In this document: positions 30,003 through 40,350 of the stretch, one piece after another
Position numbering within the stretch: the stretch's first letter is position 1
Layout: each line of letters opens with the position of its first letter
DNA from: Denitratisoma sp. DHT3
Lineage (GTDB): Bacteria > Pseudomonadota > Gammaproteobacteria > Burkholderiales > Rhodocyclaceae
Length of the DNA: 64,000 nucleotides
Direction: 5' to 3'
NCBI RefSeq assembly: GCF_007833355.1
Contig: NZ_CP020914.1
Span: forward strand, 2,218,047 to 2,282,046
The notes under the pieces: model-generated
The model's input: only the letters and a program-made list of their open reading frames with translations
Told to the model about the DNA's origin: nothing
Database searches by the model: none
Translations under genes and position numbers: made by a program

Positions 30003-32540
30003 CTATGCTACCCGATTCATAGATTCCATGAATTTCTGGTAGAGGGTGGTCCTTCGCCAGGGCCGTCGGCCGATGCTGCGGGCCAGCTTCTCCAGTGCCT
30101 GGGCCGAGAGCTCCTGACCATGGGTGCCGCCGGCGGAGCGGGTGATGGATTCGTACATCAGCACGCCGCCCAGGTCGTTGGCGCCGGCCTGGAGGCACAG
30201 GGCTGCTCCCTGCCCCCCCATCTTGACCCAGGAGGTCTGGATGTTGGGGATCAGCGGGTGCAGGGCCAGCCGGGCCACGGCGTGCATCAGCAGGGATTCC
30301 TTGAGGGTGGGGCCGGCCCGGGACTTGCCTCGGCGGCCCATGGGCGCTTCCATATGCACGAAGGCCAGGGGCACGAATTCGGTGAAGCCGCCGGTCTCCT
30401 TCTGCAGGTTGCGGATGTGCAGCAGGTGGCGGGCCCAGTGCTCGGCCCGGTCCACATGGCCGTACATGATGGTGGCGGTGGTCTTGATACCCACCTCGTG
30501 GGCGGCCCGCACCACTTCCAGCCATTCCTGGGTGCTGAGCTTGTCGTGGCAGATGATCGCCCGCACCTCGTCGTCCAGGATCTCGGCAGCGGTGCCGGGC
30601 AGGGTGGACAGGCCGGCCTCCTTCAGCATGCGCAGGTAGTCGTGGAGGCCCATGCCCAGGGTGCTGGCCCCCTGATGGATCTCCAGGGGCGAGAAGGCGT
30701 GCAGATGCATGTCCGGCACCCGGGCCTTCACCGCCTCGATGATCTCCCGGTAGGTGTGGCCGGTGTACTCGGGATGAATGCCGCCCTGCATGCAGACCTC
30801 GGTGGCGCCCTTGTTCCAGGCTTCTTCGGCGATGTCGGCCACCTGGGCCGGGTCCAGTCGGTAGGCCGGGCCCCGCAGTTCCGGGGTGGCCCGACCCTTG
30901 GCGAAGGCGCAGAAATTGCAGCGGTAGGAGCAGATGTTGGTGTAGTTGATATTGCGGTTCACCACGAAGGAGACGCCGTCCCCCACCACTTCGGCTCGCA
31001 ACTGATCGGCGGCCCGCAGCACGGCGCGGAAGTCGTCGCCTTCGGAGTCGAACAGGGCGACGATCTCGGCCTCGGAGAGATCGGCCCCGGCCCGTGCCTT
31101 GTCGATGATGGCGGCGATCTCGGGATGGGGCGCAATGGGACGCTCCGGATCCACCCAGGCGGCGGCATGGACCGGCATGGGGTGTCCGGCGCCAGCGTGC
31201 CAACTATCGGTGCGGGCACGACCAAAAATGTCGATGCGGGCCAGCAGGGCCGGCATCAGGGCGGCATCCACCCAGCGCGCCGCCTGCAGTGCGTGGGCCG
31301 GCGCCAGGGCCAGGCGTTCCGCCAGGTGGCGTCCCGCCGCCGTGGTCTCGGCGGCCAGTTCCACCAGGTGGGGCCAGGGGGCCTCCGGATTCACGTGGTC
31401 GGGAGTTACCGGGGAGACGCCGCCCCAGTCATTGACCCCGGCACCCACCAGGGCTGCCAGGCCGTCGCGCTGGAGGTTGGGGGGCGCCTGGAGCGACATG
31501 GCCGAACCGAAGATCAGGCGGGCCACGGCCAGGGTCCATAGATGTTCGTCCAGGGAGGGCTCCGGGGCATCCGCCATCTTGGTGTCGGGCTTGGCCCGGA
31601 AGTTCTGGATGATGACTTCCTGGATGTGGCCGAATTCGTCGTTCAGGTCCCGCAGGGCCAAGAGGGATTCAATGCGCTCGGCCCGGGTTTCGCCGATACC
31701 GATCAGGATGCCGCTGGTGAAGGGCACCGCCAGTTCCCCGGCGGTGCGCAGGCAGGCCAGGCGCACTGCCGGGTCCTTGTCGGGGGAGCCATGGTGGGGC
31801 ATGCCCTTTTCGCACAGGCGGGGCGAGGCCGATTCCAGCATGATGCCCATGGAGAAGGAGACCTTGCGCAGCCGGGCCATTTCCTCGGCGCTCATGATTC
31901 CCGGGTTGAGGTGGGGCAAGAGGCCCGTCTCCTCGAATACCAGGCGGGCCATGGCTTCCAGATAGTCCAGGGTGCTGGCGTAGCCCATCTCGTCCAGGGC
32001 ACGACGGGCGGCACCGTAGCGCAGCTCGGGCTTGTCGCCCAGGGTGAACAGGGCTTCCTTGCAGCCCGCGGTGGCGCCGGCCCGGGCGATGGCCAGGACT
32101 TCCTCGGGACTGAGGTAGGGGCTGGCCAGTTCCCGGGGCGCCTGGGCGAAGGTGCAGTAGTGGCAGACATCCCGGCACAACTGGGTCAGCGGAATGAAGA
32201 CCTTGCGCGAATAGGTGACGATGCGGCCGAAGCCTTCCAGGGTCAGGGCTTCCGCCGCTGTCGCAAGGGCGGGCAGGTCCTGGCAGTCGGCCAGGGCCAG
32301 GGCCTCCTCCCGGCTCAGGCGATGGCCCTGGCGGGCCGTGTCGATGATGGCGTTCAGTTTGCGGGTGTCGCTGGACAGGTGGAGGCTCTGGACAGTGAAA
32401 TGTTCCACTACTTGGTGGAATCCTTGCCGGATTAATGCTTCAGCGGCAGCATTCGCAGTTGCTTGCGACAGGGCTCTCTCTTGCGGGAATCCTATGCCTG
32501 CAAGGGTATTTTTTACCTGGTGGTTTTCGTCGGAAAACAT
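30003..32540 (-). CDS. fbiC: FO synthase, fused CofG-CofH (FbiC)
   Basis: The 845-residue protein joins the two radical-SAM enzymes that build 7,8-didemethyl-8-hydroxy-5-deazariboflavin, the chromophore of coenzyme F420. The CofG half has the CxxxCxxC site at Cys122, Cys126 and Cys129 (LCRDVCHYCT), with a PHLNPG segment later; the CofH half has NICSYRCNFC near residues 536-544 and MQGGIHP after it. The order G then H matches actinobacterial FbiC. F420 is uncommon in betaproteobacteria, and two candidate F420 oxidoreductases lie in the same window. CofC, CofD and CofE are not in the window. The N-terminal 45 codons and upstream DNA are lower in GC than the body. Confidence 0.95.
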   Translation of the reverse strand: MFSDENHQVKNTLAGIGFPQERALSQATANAAAEALIRQGFHQVVEHFTVQSLHLSSDTRKLNAIIDTARQGHRLSREEALALADCQDLPALATAAEALTLEGFGRIVTYSRKVFIPLTQLCRDVCHYCTFAQAPRELASPYLSPEEVLAIARAGATAGCKEALFTLGDKPELRYGAARRALDEMGYASTLDYLEAMARLVFEETGLLPHLNPGIMSAEEMARLRKVSFSMGIMLESASPRLCEKGMPHHGSPDKDPAVRLACLRTAGELAVPFTSGILIGIGETRAERIESLLALRDLNDEFGHIQEVIIQNFRAKPDTKMADAPEPSLDEHLWTLAVARLIFGSAMSLQAPPNLQRDGLAALVGAGVNDWGGVSPVTPDHVNPEAPWPHLVELAAETTAAGRHLAERLALAPAHALQAARWVDAALMPALLARIDIFGRARTDSWHAGAGHPMPVHAAAWVDPERPIAPHPEIAAIIDKARAGADLSEAEIVALFDSEGDDFRAVLRAADQLRAEVVGDGVSFVVNRNINYTNICSYRCNFCAFAKGRATPELRGPAYRLDPAQVADIAEEAWNKGATEVCMQGGIHPEYTGHTYREIIEAVKARVPDMHLHAFSPLEIHQGASTLGMGLHDYLRMLKEAGLSTLPGTAAEILDDEVRAIICHDKLSTQEWLEVVRAAHEVGIKTTATIMYGHVDRAEHWARHLLHIRNLQKETGGFTEFVPLAFVHMEAPMGRRGKSRAGPTLKESLLMHAVARLALHPLIPNIQTSWVKMGGQGAALCLQAGANDLGGVLMYESITRSAGGTHGQELSAQALEKLARSIGRRPWRRTTLYQKFMESMNRVA

Positions 32541-32625
32541 GAAAACGGTCTTATTAGAATAAACGGGACATTAAAACGATTGCCCAGAAATTAAGATTCA
32601 TCTGCTGTAGCTAATTTCGCAATTT

Positions 32626-33333
32626 TTATAACCACTCGCCAACATGCTCAAGGGCTCTAATGGAATGAAGTGATTGCTGCTCTTTTGATGTTGCCCCAGT
32701 GTTATCAGAATTGCAGACACTTGCCGGGACCTTTCTTCTCAAATCGATGTGGTAGTCAATCAATTGTGAAGCATTTCCAACAAATGACGTCATCACCATC
32801 AAACTCACTAACCCCTCTATAAAAATGCGGGTGTCTTGCGCTGCCCGTTCTGGAACTAGTTCAGCTTTCAAAGCATTCTGTAAAGCGGCTTGGTGGTAAG
32901 CAAGTGCTGTCATGCGGTGTAGTTCGTTTTGGGTATTCTGAAGCTCATTCCAGATTGGCCCGCAATCTTCCTGATACTCGGAGCAAGTGAGGATAATTTT
33001 TAGCGCCTTCCGAATCTTCTGATGATTCTCAAGATCCGCGACCGACTTCTTCAATACAAGCGCTACAGCATTTAGCGGCTCGTGCAGATCAAGTTGTACG
33101 GCTAGGTCATCTTTAACCTGCAGTAGCCATATGCGAAGCTCCATGCAGAGCACATTCAAAATATCTCGCTTGCCAGTGAAATGCCAGTAAATCGCGCCCC
33201 GGGTAACACCGGCGTTTCTTGCTATCTCATCCATACTTGCCAGGCTGACGCCACGCGCCAAAAATACTCGTTCAGCCGCCTCAAGAATTCGGGAGCGGGT
33301 TTGGTCTGCCTCTTCTTTCCGCCTACGTGCCAT
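32626..33333 (-). CDS. TetR/AcrR-family regulator
   Basis: The 235-residue protein has the N-terminal HTH (RILEAAERVFLARG, then GVTRGAIYWHFTGKRD, residues about 14-62) of AcrR/TtgR-like repressors and a helical ligand domain. The ATG at 33333 is chosen for the typical MARRRKEEA start with GGAG 9 bases upstream; 33348 is the outer limit. It is not a close relative of the two TetR proteins at 6485 and 37413. It lies between metF and fbiC on the same strand, so fbiC is a possible target. Such regulators usually respond to hydrophobic ligands. Confidence 0.85.
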   Translation of the reverse strand: MARRRKEEADQTRSRILEAAERVFLARGVSLASMDEIARNAGVTRGAIYWHFTGKRDILNVLCMELRIWLLQVKDDLAVQLDLHEPLNAVALVLKKSVADLENHQKIRKALKIILTCSEYQEDCGPIWNELQNTQNELHRMTALAYHQAALQNALKAELVPERAAQDTRIFIEGLVSLMVMTSFVGNASQLIDYHIDLRRKVPASVCNSDNTGATSKEQQSLHSIRALEHVGEWL

Positions 33334-33418
33334 ATCAATATGCTCCAATGGCCAATAACAACTGGCTAAAGATGTATTTCAGATATACAAATGACCTATT
33401 GCCGTTTTCTTGGAATTT

Positions 33419-33445
33419 CCAGAAGGCGGGGTTGCCGCCTTCTGG
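33419..33445 (-). terminator. Hairpin at the end of metF
   Basis: A perfect 11-bp stem with a 5-base loop begins 4 bases after the metF stop codon. There is no T-run, so it may stabilise the 3' end or act as a weak terminator. Confidence 0.55.
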
Positions 33446-33448
33446 AGA

Positions 33449-34279
33449 TCAAGCCACCCCAATACGACGGCAAATTTCTGCCACCAACGGTGACTGGTTG
33501 AGGGTGTAAAAATGCAAGCCCGGAGCGCCACTCTCCAACAAACGCCTACATAAGTCCGACACGAGGTCTAAACCATATGCTTTTACTGACTCTGCATCAT
33601 TCTCAAAATCATCGAAGCGCTTGCGCATCCAGCGCGGTAGCTCCGCGCCACATGCATCAGAAAATCTGACGATTTTTTCGAAGTTAGATATGGGCATGAT
33701 GCCGGGGACAATAGGAATATGGACACCCCGTGATCGAACCTGGTCAACAAATTGTATGTAGGCATCTACGTTGTAGAAATATTGCGTTATTACAGAGTCG
33801 GCACCAGCTTCTACCTTTCGAACAAAATTTTCAATATCGTCTCGGTTGGACTTCGATTCTGGATGAACCTCAGGATATCCGGCGACTACCAGATGGAAGA
33901 AGTCACCAGTTTCATGCCGGATGAACTGAATCAGTTCTGACGCATGGCGAAACTCACCTGGCGCAACAAATCCAGAAGGCAAATCGCCTCGTAAGGCAAC
34001 GATGCGACTTACTCCTGCACTTCTGTAGTCCTCCAGCATATTTCCGAGACTATCTCGCGTTGCCCCAATGCATGACAAATGCGGCGCCGCACTTAATCCA
34101 GAGCGCTGTATTTGCAATACCGTTTCCAGGGTCCGGTCACGAGTTGATCCACCAGCACCAAATGTCACTGAAAAATATGTTGGATTCAGGCTTTCCAGTG
34201 CCTCCCACGTCTTCCTCAACTTCTCCATACCTTCTAGAGTTTGTGGAGGGAAAAACTCGAATGAAATTTGCTTAGTCAT
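33449..34279 (-). CDS. metF: Methylenetetrahydrofolate reductase
   Basis: The 276-residue flavoprotein reduces methylene-THF to methyl-THF, the methyl donor of MetH. It begins with the family's ISFEFFPP and has VTFGAGGSTRDRT, ALRGDLP and a DSVITQYFYNVD segment; the usual length is about 275-300. It follows ahcY by 22 bases and should share its SAH-riboswitch-controlled transcript. Its GC content is clearly lower than ahcY and metK, suggesting a different recent history. With glyA and metH in the window it completes the route from serine to methionine. Confidence 0.95.
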   Translation of the reverse strand: MTKQISFEFFPPQTLEGMEKLRKTWEALESLNPTYFSVTFGAGGSTRDRTLETVLQIQRSGLSAAPHLSCIGATRDSLGNMLEDYRSAGVSRIVALRGDLPSGFVAPGEFRHASELIQFIRHETGDFFHLVVAGYPEVHPESKSNRDDIENFVRKVEAGADSVITQYFYNVDAYIQFVDQVRSRGVHIPIVPGIMPISNFEKIVRFSDACGAELPRWMRKRFDDFENDAESVKAYGLDLVSDLCRRLLESGAPGLHFYTLNQSPLVAEICRRIGVA

Positions 34280-34301
34280 GACTATTCATTCATGAAAAGC
34301 A

Positions 34302-35720
<1,419 letters not shown>

Positions 35721-35744
35721 AATGGTCTCCGTTCAAATTGAGTT

Positions 35745-35830
35745 GAACAGGCGCCGTTTCTTACAACTTGTCGTTCCGAGCCTGACAGTTCTTCCCAGAT
35801 AGGAATAGCTGCTGCAGCGCCTCTCGGAAT
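35745..35830 (-). promoter_or_regulatory. SAH riboswitch of ahcY-metF
   Basis: On the minus strand: CCGAGAGGCGCTGCAGC, then GTCAGGCTCGGAACG, and finally AAACGGCGCC close to the ahcY start. This is the conserved core of the SAH riboswitch: a CCGAG…CTCGG helix, a GCGCTGC strand and a pseudoknot with GGCGC. It turns expression on when SAH binds. Called from the consensus I remember; boundaries are approximate. Confidence 0.88.
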
Positions 35831-35851
35831 AACAAGCTTCTTAATGCAATG

Positions 35852-37018
35852 CTACAAACCCGCATCCGCCCTCAACGCGGCAGCCTTATCTGTCAGTTCC
35901 CAAGGTAGTCCAGCATTTTCGCGACCAAAGTGGCCGTAAGCCGCTGTCTTCTTGTAGATGGGGCGCAGCAGGTCAAGCATGTTGACGATGCCTTTGGGAC
36001 GCAGGTCGAAGTGCCTTCTCACCAGATCGGCGATCTTCTCGTCGGAAATCTTGCCTGTGCCGTAGGTAGTGACCCAGACGCTGGTGGGCTGGGAAACACC
36101 GATGGCGTAGGACACCTGGACCAGGCACCGGCTGGCCAGGCCCGCGGCGACGATGTTCTTCGCGATATAACGGCCGGCATAGGCGCCGGAACGGTCCACC
36201 TTGGAGGGGTCCTTGCCCGAGAAGGCACCTCCGCCGTGGGGGGCCGCGCCACCGTAAGTGTCCACGATAATCTTGCGTCCCGTGAGGCCGCAATCCCCCT
36301 GGGGGCCGCCCACCACGAAACGGCCGGTGGGATTCACCAGATACTTGATCTCGCCCTTGATCAGTTCCTTGGGCAGCACTGGCTTGATGATGTCCTCGAT
36401 CACCGCTTCCCGAATGTCATCAAGGCTAATGTCCGCAGAGTGCTGGGTGGACAGCACCACGGTGTCGATGGCATCGGCCTTGCCATCCTTATAGCGTACC
36501 GTAACCTGGGATTTAGCGTCCGGGCGCAGCCAGGAAAGCCGGCCGTTCTTGCGTAGTTGGGACTGGCGCTCCACCAGGCGATGGGACAGGTGGATAGGGA
36601 GGGGCATCAGGGTGTCGGTCTCGTCACAGGCATAGCCGAACATCAGGCCCTGATCGCCGGCACCTTGGTCCAGGTTGTCGTCGTAGGCTTTATTCACGCC
36701 CTGAGCGATGTCGGGGGACTGCTTGTCGTAGGCCACCAAAACGGCGCAGCCTTTGTAGTCGATGCCGGATTCGGTGTTGTCGTAGCCGATTTCCTTGATG
36801 GTGTCCCGGGCGACCTGGATGTAATCGACGTTGGCGTGGGTGGTGATCTCCCCGGCCAGCACTACCAGACCAGTGTTGGTCAGGGTTTCTGCCGCAACCC
36901 GGGCATGGCGGTCCTGGGTCAGGATGGCGTCGAGGATGGCATCCGAAATCTGGTCGGCGACCTTGTCCGGGTGGCCTTCGGAAACCGATTCGGAAGTGAA
37001 AAAGTATTCTTGAGACAT
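35852..37018 (-). CDS. metK: S-adenosylmethionine synthetase
   Basis: MetK makes SAM from methionine and ATP. The 388-residue protein starts [17 protein letters not shown], has [12 protein letters not shown] and the C-terminal [16 protein letters not shown] loop; length and motifs are standard. AGGAG precedes the ATG at 37018; the frame is open to 37150 without plausible MetK sequence. Its promoter, at 37221-37250, carries a repeat very like the one at the emt promoter, directly after the -10 box, and a TetR gene diverges from it. This makes methyl-donor synthesis a likely member of the same regulon. I see no SAM riboswitch in its leader. Confidence 0.97.
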   Translation of the reverse strand: MSQEYFFTSESVSEGHPDKVADQISDAILDAILTQDRHARVAAETLTNTGLVVLAGEITTHANVDYIQVARDTIKEIGYDNTESGIDYKGCAVLVAYDKQSPDIAQGVNKAYDDNLDQGAGDQGLMFGYACDETDTLMPLPIHLSHRLVERQSQLRKNGRLSWLRPDAKSQVTVRYKDGKADAIDTVVLSTQHSADISLDDIREAVIEDIIKPVLPKELIKGEIKYLVNPTGRFVVGGPQGDCGLTGRKIIVDTYGGAAPHGGGAFSGKDPSKVDRSGAYAGRYIAKNIVAAGLASRCLVQVSYAIGVSQPTSVWVTTYGTGKISDEKIADLVRRHFDLRPKGIVNMLDLLRPIYKKTAAYGHFGRENAGLPWELTDKAAALRADAGL

Positions 37019-37199
37019 AACGAGCTGCTCCTGTTTAGTTTTCCCCGGGTTTTGCGTTTGGCGCGACAGTCTCCGGGGAACAAAGGCAGTCGACGCTTTA
37101 GCGATATTTCGAGCCAACAACCCGGCCCATCCGCCTCGCAAGTTGTCCAATTAACTCGGCGGCCGCTCACCTGAAAATCATGTGCGTTACAATAAACAA

Positions 37200-37215
37200 T
37201 ACGAGGCGTTGCGTA
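37200..37215. promoter_or_regulatory. Candidate TetR operator, 16-bp type (metK promoter)
   Basis: TACGA-N6-GCGTA, within a larger perfect repeat ACAATACG (37196-37203) / CGTATTGT (37212-37219). It begins right after the metK -10 box, exactly as the TACGA-N6-TCGTA repeat does at the emt promoter. Confidence 0.6.
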
Positions 37216-37220
37216 TTGTT

Positions 37221-37250
37221 ATACTACAAGCCTGGTATTGAGATTGTCAA
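37221..37250 (-). promoter_or_regulatory. Predicted sigma70 promoter of metK
   Basis: Minus strand: TTGACA at 37250-37245, 18 bases, then TAGTAT at 37226-37221. The leader to the metK ATG is about 200 bases and holds no gene. The region 37019-37412 otherwise contains only the operators listed and AT-rich DNA. Confidence 0.55.
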
Positions 37251-37337
37251 CCATGCACAATATGTGCAACACAGTCATGATATTTAACACTTTTCACCAT
37301 ATGAAAGCAGCATCGCGCTCTACATGGATTTACTATT

Positions 37338-37358
37338 TACGATACTGTTGATATCGTA
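37338..37358. promoter_or_regulatory. Candidate TetR operator, 21-bp type (tetR2 side)
   Basis: TACGATA, 7 bases, TATCGTA: a perfect inverted repeat 55 bases before tetR2. It matches the degenerate 21-bp repeat at 7277-7297 in arms and spacing and probably serves autoregulation. Confidence 0.6.
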
Positions 37359-37412
37359 TAAGGGTGGGCTCGATCTGGTCACCCTAATGTGTGATAAAAG
37401 CGAAAGGGATTT

Positions 37413-38087
37413 ATGTTGCCCACTGAATCGATCTACACGATGGAGATCAAACGCATGCTGAAGGCCACACTCCAATCAAATTCACGAAATAAGGCTAAGT
37501 CGCGAAAAAGTCACGCAGCCCCAGGGCGTCCGAGAAGCGATGACGCTCATCGCGCCATTCTTAGTGCAACTCTAGAGTTACTCGCAGATATCGGCTACGA
37601 ACGGCTCACCATCTCTGGAGTTGCGACAAAGGCCGGTGTTGGTAAGGCCACAATTTACAGACGGTGGCCTTCCAAGTTGCCGTTGGTTATGGATGCGTTT
37701 GAAGAACTGCCAACCTTAAAATCCCCGGATACTGGAAGCCTCATTGATGATCTTGAAGAACTACTCAAGGACTTTGTGCACTCTTTGAATTCAACTCCAT
37801 TAGCTCTAGTTCTCGCTGCCATCGGTGGCGAGAGAGCACATGACGCTGCACTTGCCAAAAGGATGGCACCTGTTTTTAAGGCACGAAGACAGCCATTGAT
37901 GGATGTCTTAGAAAGGTCCGTTGCCCGAAATGAACTTCCACCAGATTTAAATCTCGATGCAGCGGCCGATGTTGTTATGGGGCCTATTGTTAACCGTATT
38001 TTCTTTACGGGAAACAATTTAGATGAGAACCACATTCGCCCCTTCATCGAGGCGGCCTTATTTGGAATCAATCGCCTAAGAAAGTAA
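37413..38087 (+). CDS. TetR-family regulator, intact paralogue of the broken one
   Basis: The 224-residue protein has an HTH with GYERLTISGVATKAGVGKATIYRRW (residues about 70-95, quoted in part from two adjoining helices) and a C-terminal domain with a long shared stretch to the frameshifted gene at 6485-7194. AGGG lies before the ATG at 37413; later ATGs at 37440 and 37455 are possible starts. It diverges from metK, with matching operators in between. Given that the other copy is interrupted, this one may now regulate both loci. The inducer is unknown; SAM-cycle metabolites or a steroid are reasonable guesses. Confidence 0.88.
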   Translation: MLPTESIYTMEIKRMLKATLQSNSRNKAKSRKSHAAPGRPRSDDAHRAILSATLELLADIGYERLTISGVATKAGVGKATIYRRWPSKLPLVMDAFEELPTLKSPDTGSLIDDLEELLKDFVHSLNSTPLALVLAAIGGERAHDAALAKRMAPVFKARRQPLMDVLERSVARNELPPDLNLDAAADVVMGPIVNRIFFTGNNLDENHIRPFIEAALFGINRLRK

Positions 38088-38099
38088 CCCCCTGCCGTA

Positions 38100-38290
38100 T
38101 GCATGGCACTTCCATTGTCACCACTTGGCACCAGTCAGACAAGAATTGTCCTTGCTCCAGCCGCTGCCCCCTCCATTTGAGGACCTTGATCTGCGTAGCA
38201 CGCTGGTTGATGAAGACAAACGTCACACAGGGGATGCTCCCCAGTACGTGACGCATCGGCGCATAAAAACCTCGAAGGATTTGGGCATTT
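38100..38290 (-). pseudogene. Remnant of an IS66-type tnpB
   Basis: On the minus strand, two overlapping short frames together give FVFINQRATQIKVL followed by W and RLEQGQF. These resemble the IS66 Orf2 (TnpB) core (YLFxNRRxxRMKVL…RRLxxGxF). Stops and a frame change show that it is decayed. The rest of the 38088-38424 interval holds an inverted repeat and no gene. Confidence 0.5.
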
Positions 38291-38311
38291 GAACTGTGAG
38301 GCCATGAACAT

Positions 38312-38355
38312 GGGTAATCCCCCCGGCAATTAGAGTAGAAATGGGGGGATTACCC
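38312..38355. repeat. Perfect 13-bp inverted repeat with 18-base spacer
   Basis: GGGTAATCCCCCC at 38312-38324 and its exact complement at 38343-38355. It lies between the convergent tetR2 and cobB genes next to the IS66 remnant. There is no T-run, so a terminator or an element end are both possible. Confidence 0.6.
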
Positions 38356-38424
38356 TGCCTCCGCACCACCCTCTACCTGGAAGTCACGGAACCCAAAAGC
38401 CTGGCGGCGTAAGAGAATGCTCAG

Positions 38425-39723
38425 CTATGCAAGTGGAAGGAAGAGTAGCGCCGTCGTTACTGGGTTTGATGGGAAGTAGAAGTGTACATACGATGCGGTA
38501 AGGCGGCGGAGTCGGTAAATTGCTTCACCTGTTTTCCCATCGGGGTCGTGTGCCTGTACATAGGGCTTCAAGGGCGTTTCGCAGCGGGAGTAGTGGAACG
38601 TGTGTCCGCGCAAAGTCCCCTCCGGCAGATTGACTTGTTGTAGCCCCAGTCCGGCTAAGCGTGAACCCATGACACAACTTCCAGGTAGCAATCCGGCAAG
38701 TGGATGGCAGTTATTTTCTTGATCTACAAGGCTTTCAAATAAGCTCATCATGCCACCGCATTCAGCCAGGAGTGGTTTCCCCTCCGCGTGGTGAGCGGTG
38801 AGCTGCTGCCAGAGGTCATGGCGACGGGCTAAGGCCGGCGCATGAAGTTCCGGATAACCGCCGGGCAGCCAAAGGGCATCACAAGAGGGCAAAGGATCAC
38901 CCGCTAGAGGTGAAAAAAAACAAAGGGTTGCACCCAAACGGCGTAACGCATCCAGGTTGGCCGGGTAGATGAAGCTGAAGGCGGCATCCCGTGCAATGGC
39001 AATGGTGCGCCCGGCCAGTAAAGGCGGTATGTCATCGCCCTGAATGCTCGGGAATTCAACTTTGGGTGGTAGATCGGCGCTGGTGGTATTGGCGATCTGG
39101 TCCGCCAGTAGGTCCAAACGTATTTCCAGGTCGTCGATCTCATCCGCCTGCCACAAACCCAAATGGCGTTCGGGCAGGGCGACGGCATCATCCCTTGTCA
39201 GTGCGCCGAACCACGCTATACCGGGGGGCAAGCTATTGCGCAGTAGTTCGGCGTGATGGGGGCTGCCGACCCTGTTTGCCAGTACACCGGCAAAGGGTAA
39301 CTCGGGTCGGTAGCTGGCCAGTCCATGGGCCATGGCACCAAAGGTTTGTGCCATGGCTGAGGCATCAATCAGGCCGAGCACGGGAATCTTGAATCTACAG
39401 GCAATATCAGCGGCTGAGGGCCTGCCATCGAAGAGTCCCATTACTCCTTCCACCAGGATCAGGTCAGCATCCTGTGCCGCACTGGCAAGGTGCGATGCCA
39501 CATCCGCCTCGCCTCCCATGCCCAAATCCAGGTTATAGACCGGGGCACCACAGGCGACAGTCAGTATTTGGGGATCAAGGAAGTCGGGGCCGCATTTGAA
39601 GACGCGTACTTGCCGACCTAGCCGCCGATGATGGCGGGCCAGGGCGCCGGTAACCAAAGTCTTGCCTTGACCCGAAGAGGGGGCAGCGATGAGGAGGGCG
39701 GGGCATTGGCTCAGGGTTTTCAT
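38425..39723 (-). CDS. cobB: Cobyrinate a,c-diamide synthase
   Basis: The glutamine-dependent, ATP-using enzyme amidates the a and c side chains of cobyrinic acid. The 432-residue protein has the N-terminal P-loop variant APSSGQGKT, DFLDPQIL, the VEGVMGLFDG segment and a C-terminal glutamine amidotransferase domain with the nucleophile in LLAECGGMM. The ATG at 39723 overlaps the cobO stop (TAATG) and has GGAG 5 bases upstream; a GTG at 39729 is less likely. Last gene of the btuB-btuM-cobO-cobB operon behind a cobalamin riboswitch. Confidence 0.93.
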   Translation of the reverse strand: MKTLSQCPALLIAAPSSGQGKTLVTGALARHHRRLGRQVRVFKCGPDFLDPQILTVACGAPVYNLDLGMGGEADVASHLASAAQDADLILVEGVMGLFDGRPSAADIACRFKIPVLGLIDASAMAQTFGAMAHGLASYRPELPFAGVLANRVGSPHHAELLRNSLPPGIAWFGALTRDDAVALPERHLGLWQADEIDDLEIRLDLLADQIANTTSADLPPKVEFPSIQGDDIPPLLAGRTIAIARDAAFSFIYPANLDALRRLGATLCFFSPLAGDPLPSCDALWLPGGYPELHAPALARRHDLWQQLTAHHAEGKPLLAECGGMMSLFESLVDQENNCHPLAGLLPGSCVMGSRLAGLGLQQVNLPEGTLRGHTFHYSRCETPLKPYVQAHDPDGKTGEAIYRLRRLTASYVHFYFPSNPVTTALLFLPLA

Positions 39724-40340
39724 TACCACTCCAGTCCGGGCATGGCCTTAACCCCAGCAGCGAAGGAATGTTTCACCTGATTGATTTCACTTACCGTATC
39801 CGCTGCGGCGATCAAGTCTGGCGGCGCCGCCCGGCCAGTGATGATCACATGTTGTAGGGGGGGGCGTGCAGCAAGTGTCTCCAGCACCGGCGCCAGAGGT
39901 TGCCAGCCGTACTTGAGGGGATAGGTGAATTCGTCCAGCACTACCAGGCCATAGGCGGGATCCGCCAGATAGCGGGCGGCAAGGTTCCAGGCTTCCTGGG
40001 CTCGAGCCTCGTCCTTGTCCCGGTCTTGGGTGTCCCAGGTGAAGCCATCTCCCATCACATGCCAGCTCACCAGATCGGGAAAACCTCGGAAGAAGGCCTC
40101 CTCCCCCGTGTCGGAGCGGCCCTTGATGAACTGAATCACCGCGACTTTCATGCCGTGGCCCAGTGCCCTGGCCACCACGCCAAAGGCGGAGGAGGACTTG
40201 CCCTTGCCATTGCCGGTGTTAACCACCAGCACGCCACGCTCGGTCTGGGCTTCGGCGATATGCTGATCCACTAACGCTTTTTTGCGCTGCATGCGGGCGC
40301 TGTGACGCTGATTGCGTGCTTCGTTATGACTCTCGTTCAT
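39723..40340 (-). CDS. cobO: Cob(I)alamin/cob(I)yrinic acid adenosyltransferase (CobA/CobO type)
   Basis: CobO transfers the adenosyl group of ATP to the cobalt of corrinoids. The 205-residue protein has the P-loop GNGKGKSSSAFG near residues 43-54, the VIQFIKG strand and VVLDEFTYPLKYG, all as in the family. It is 10 bases downstream of btuM and overlaps cobB, so the four genes form one transcript. Confidence 0.95.
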   Translation of the reverse strand: MNESHNEARNQRHSARMQRKKALVDQHIAEAQTERGVLVVNTGNGKGKSSSAFGVVARALGHGMKVAVIQFIKGRSDTGEEAFFRGFPDLVSWHVMGDGFTWDTQDRDKDEARAQEAWNLAARYLADPAYGLVVLDEFTYPLKYGWQPLAPVLETLAARPPLQHVIITGRAAPPDLIAAADTVSEINQVKHSFAAGVKAMPGLEW

Positions 40341-40350
40341 GACTTGAATC

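Noticed and set aside
30120..31541. Long plus-strand frame over fbiC
   Set aside because: Antisense shadow of a GC-rich gene with clear radical-SAM motifs on the minus strand.
37019..37250. SAM riboswitch in the metK leader
   Set aside because: No SAM-I, SAM-II or SAM-IV core could be recognised; the repeats present fit protein operators better.
38312..38355. CRISPR-like or terminator reading of the perfect repeat
   Set aside because: Only one pair of arms exists, with no direct repeats or spacers and no T-run, so it is listed only as an inverted repeat.
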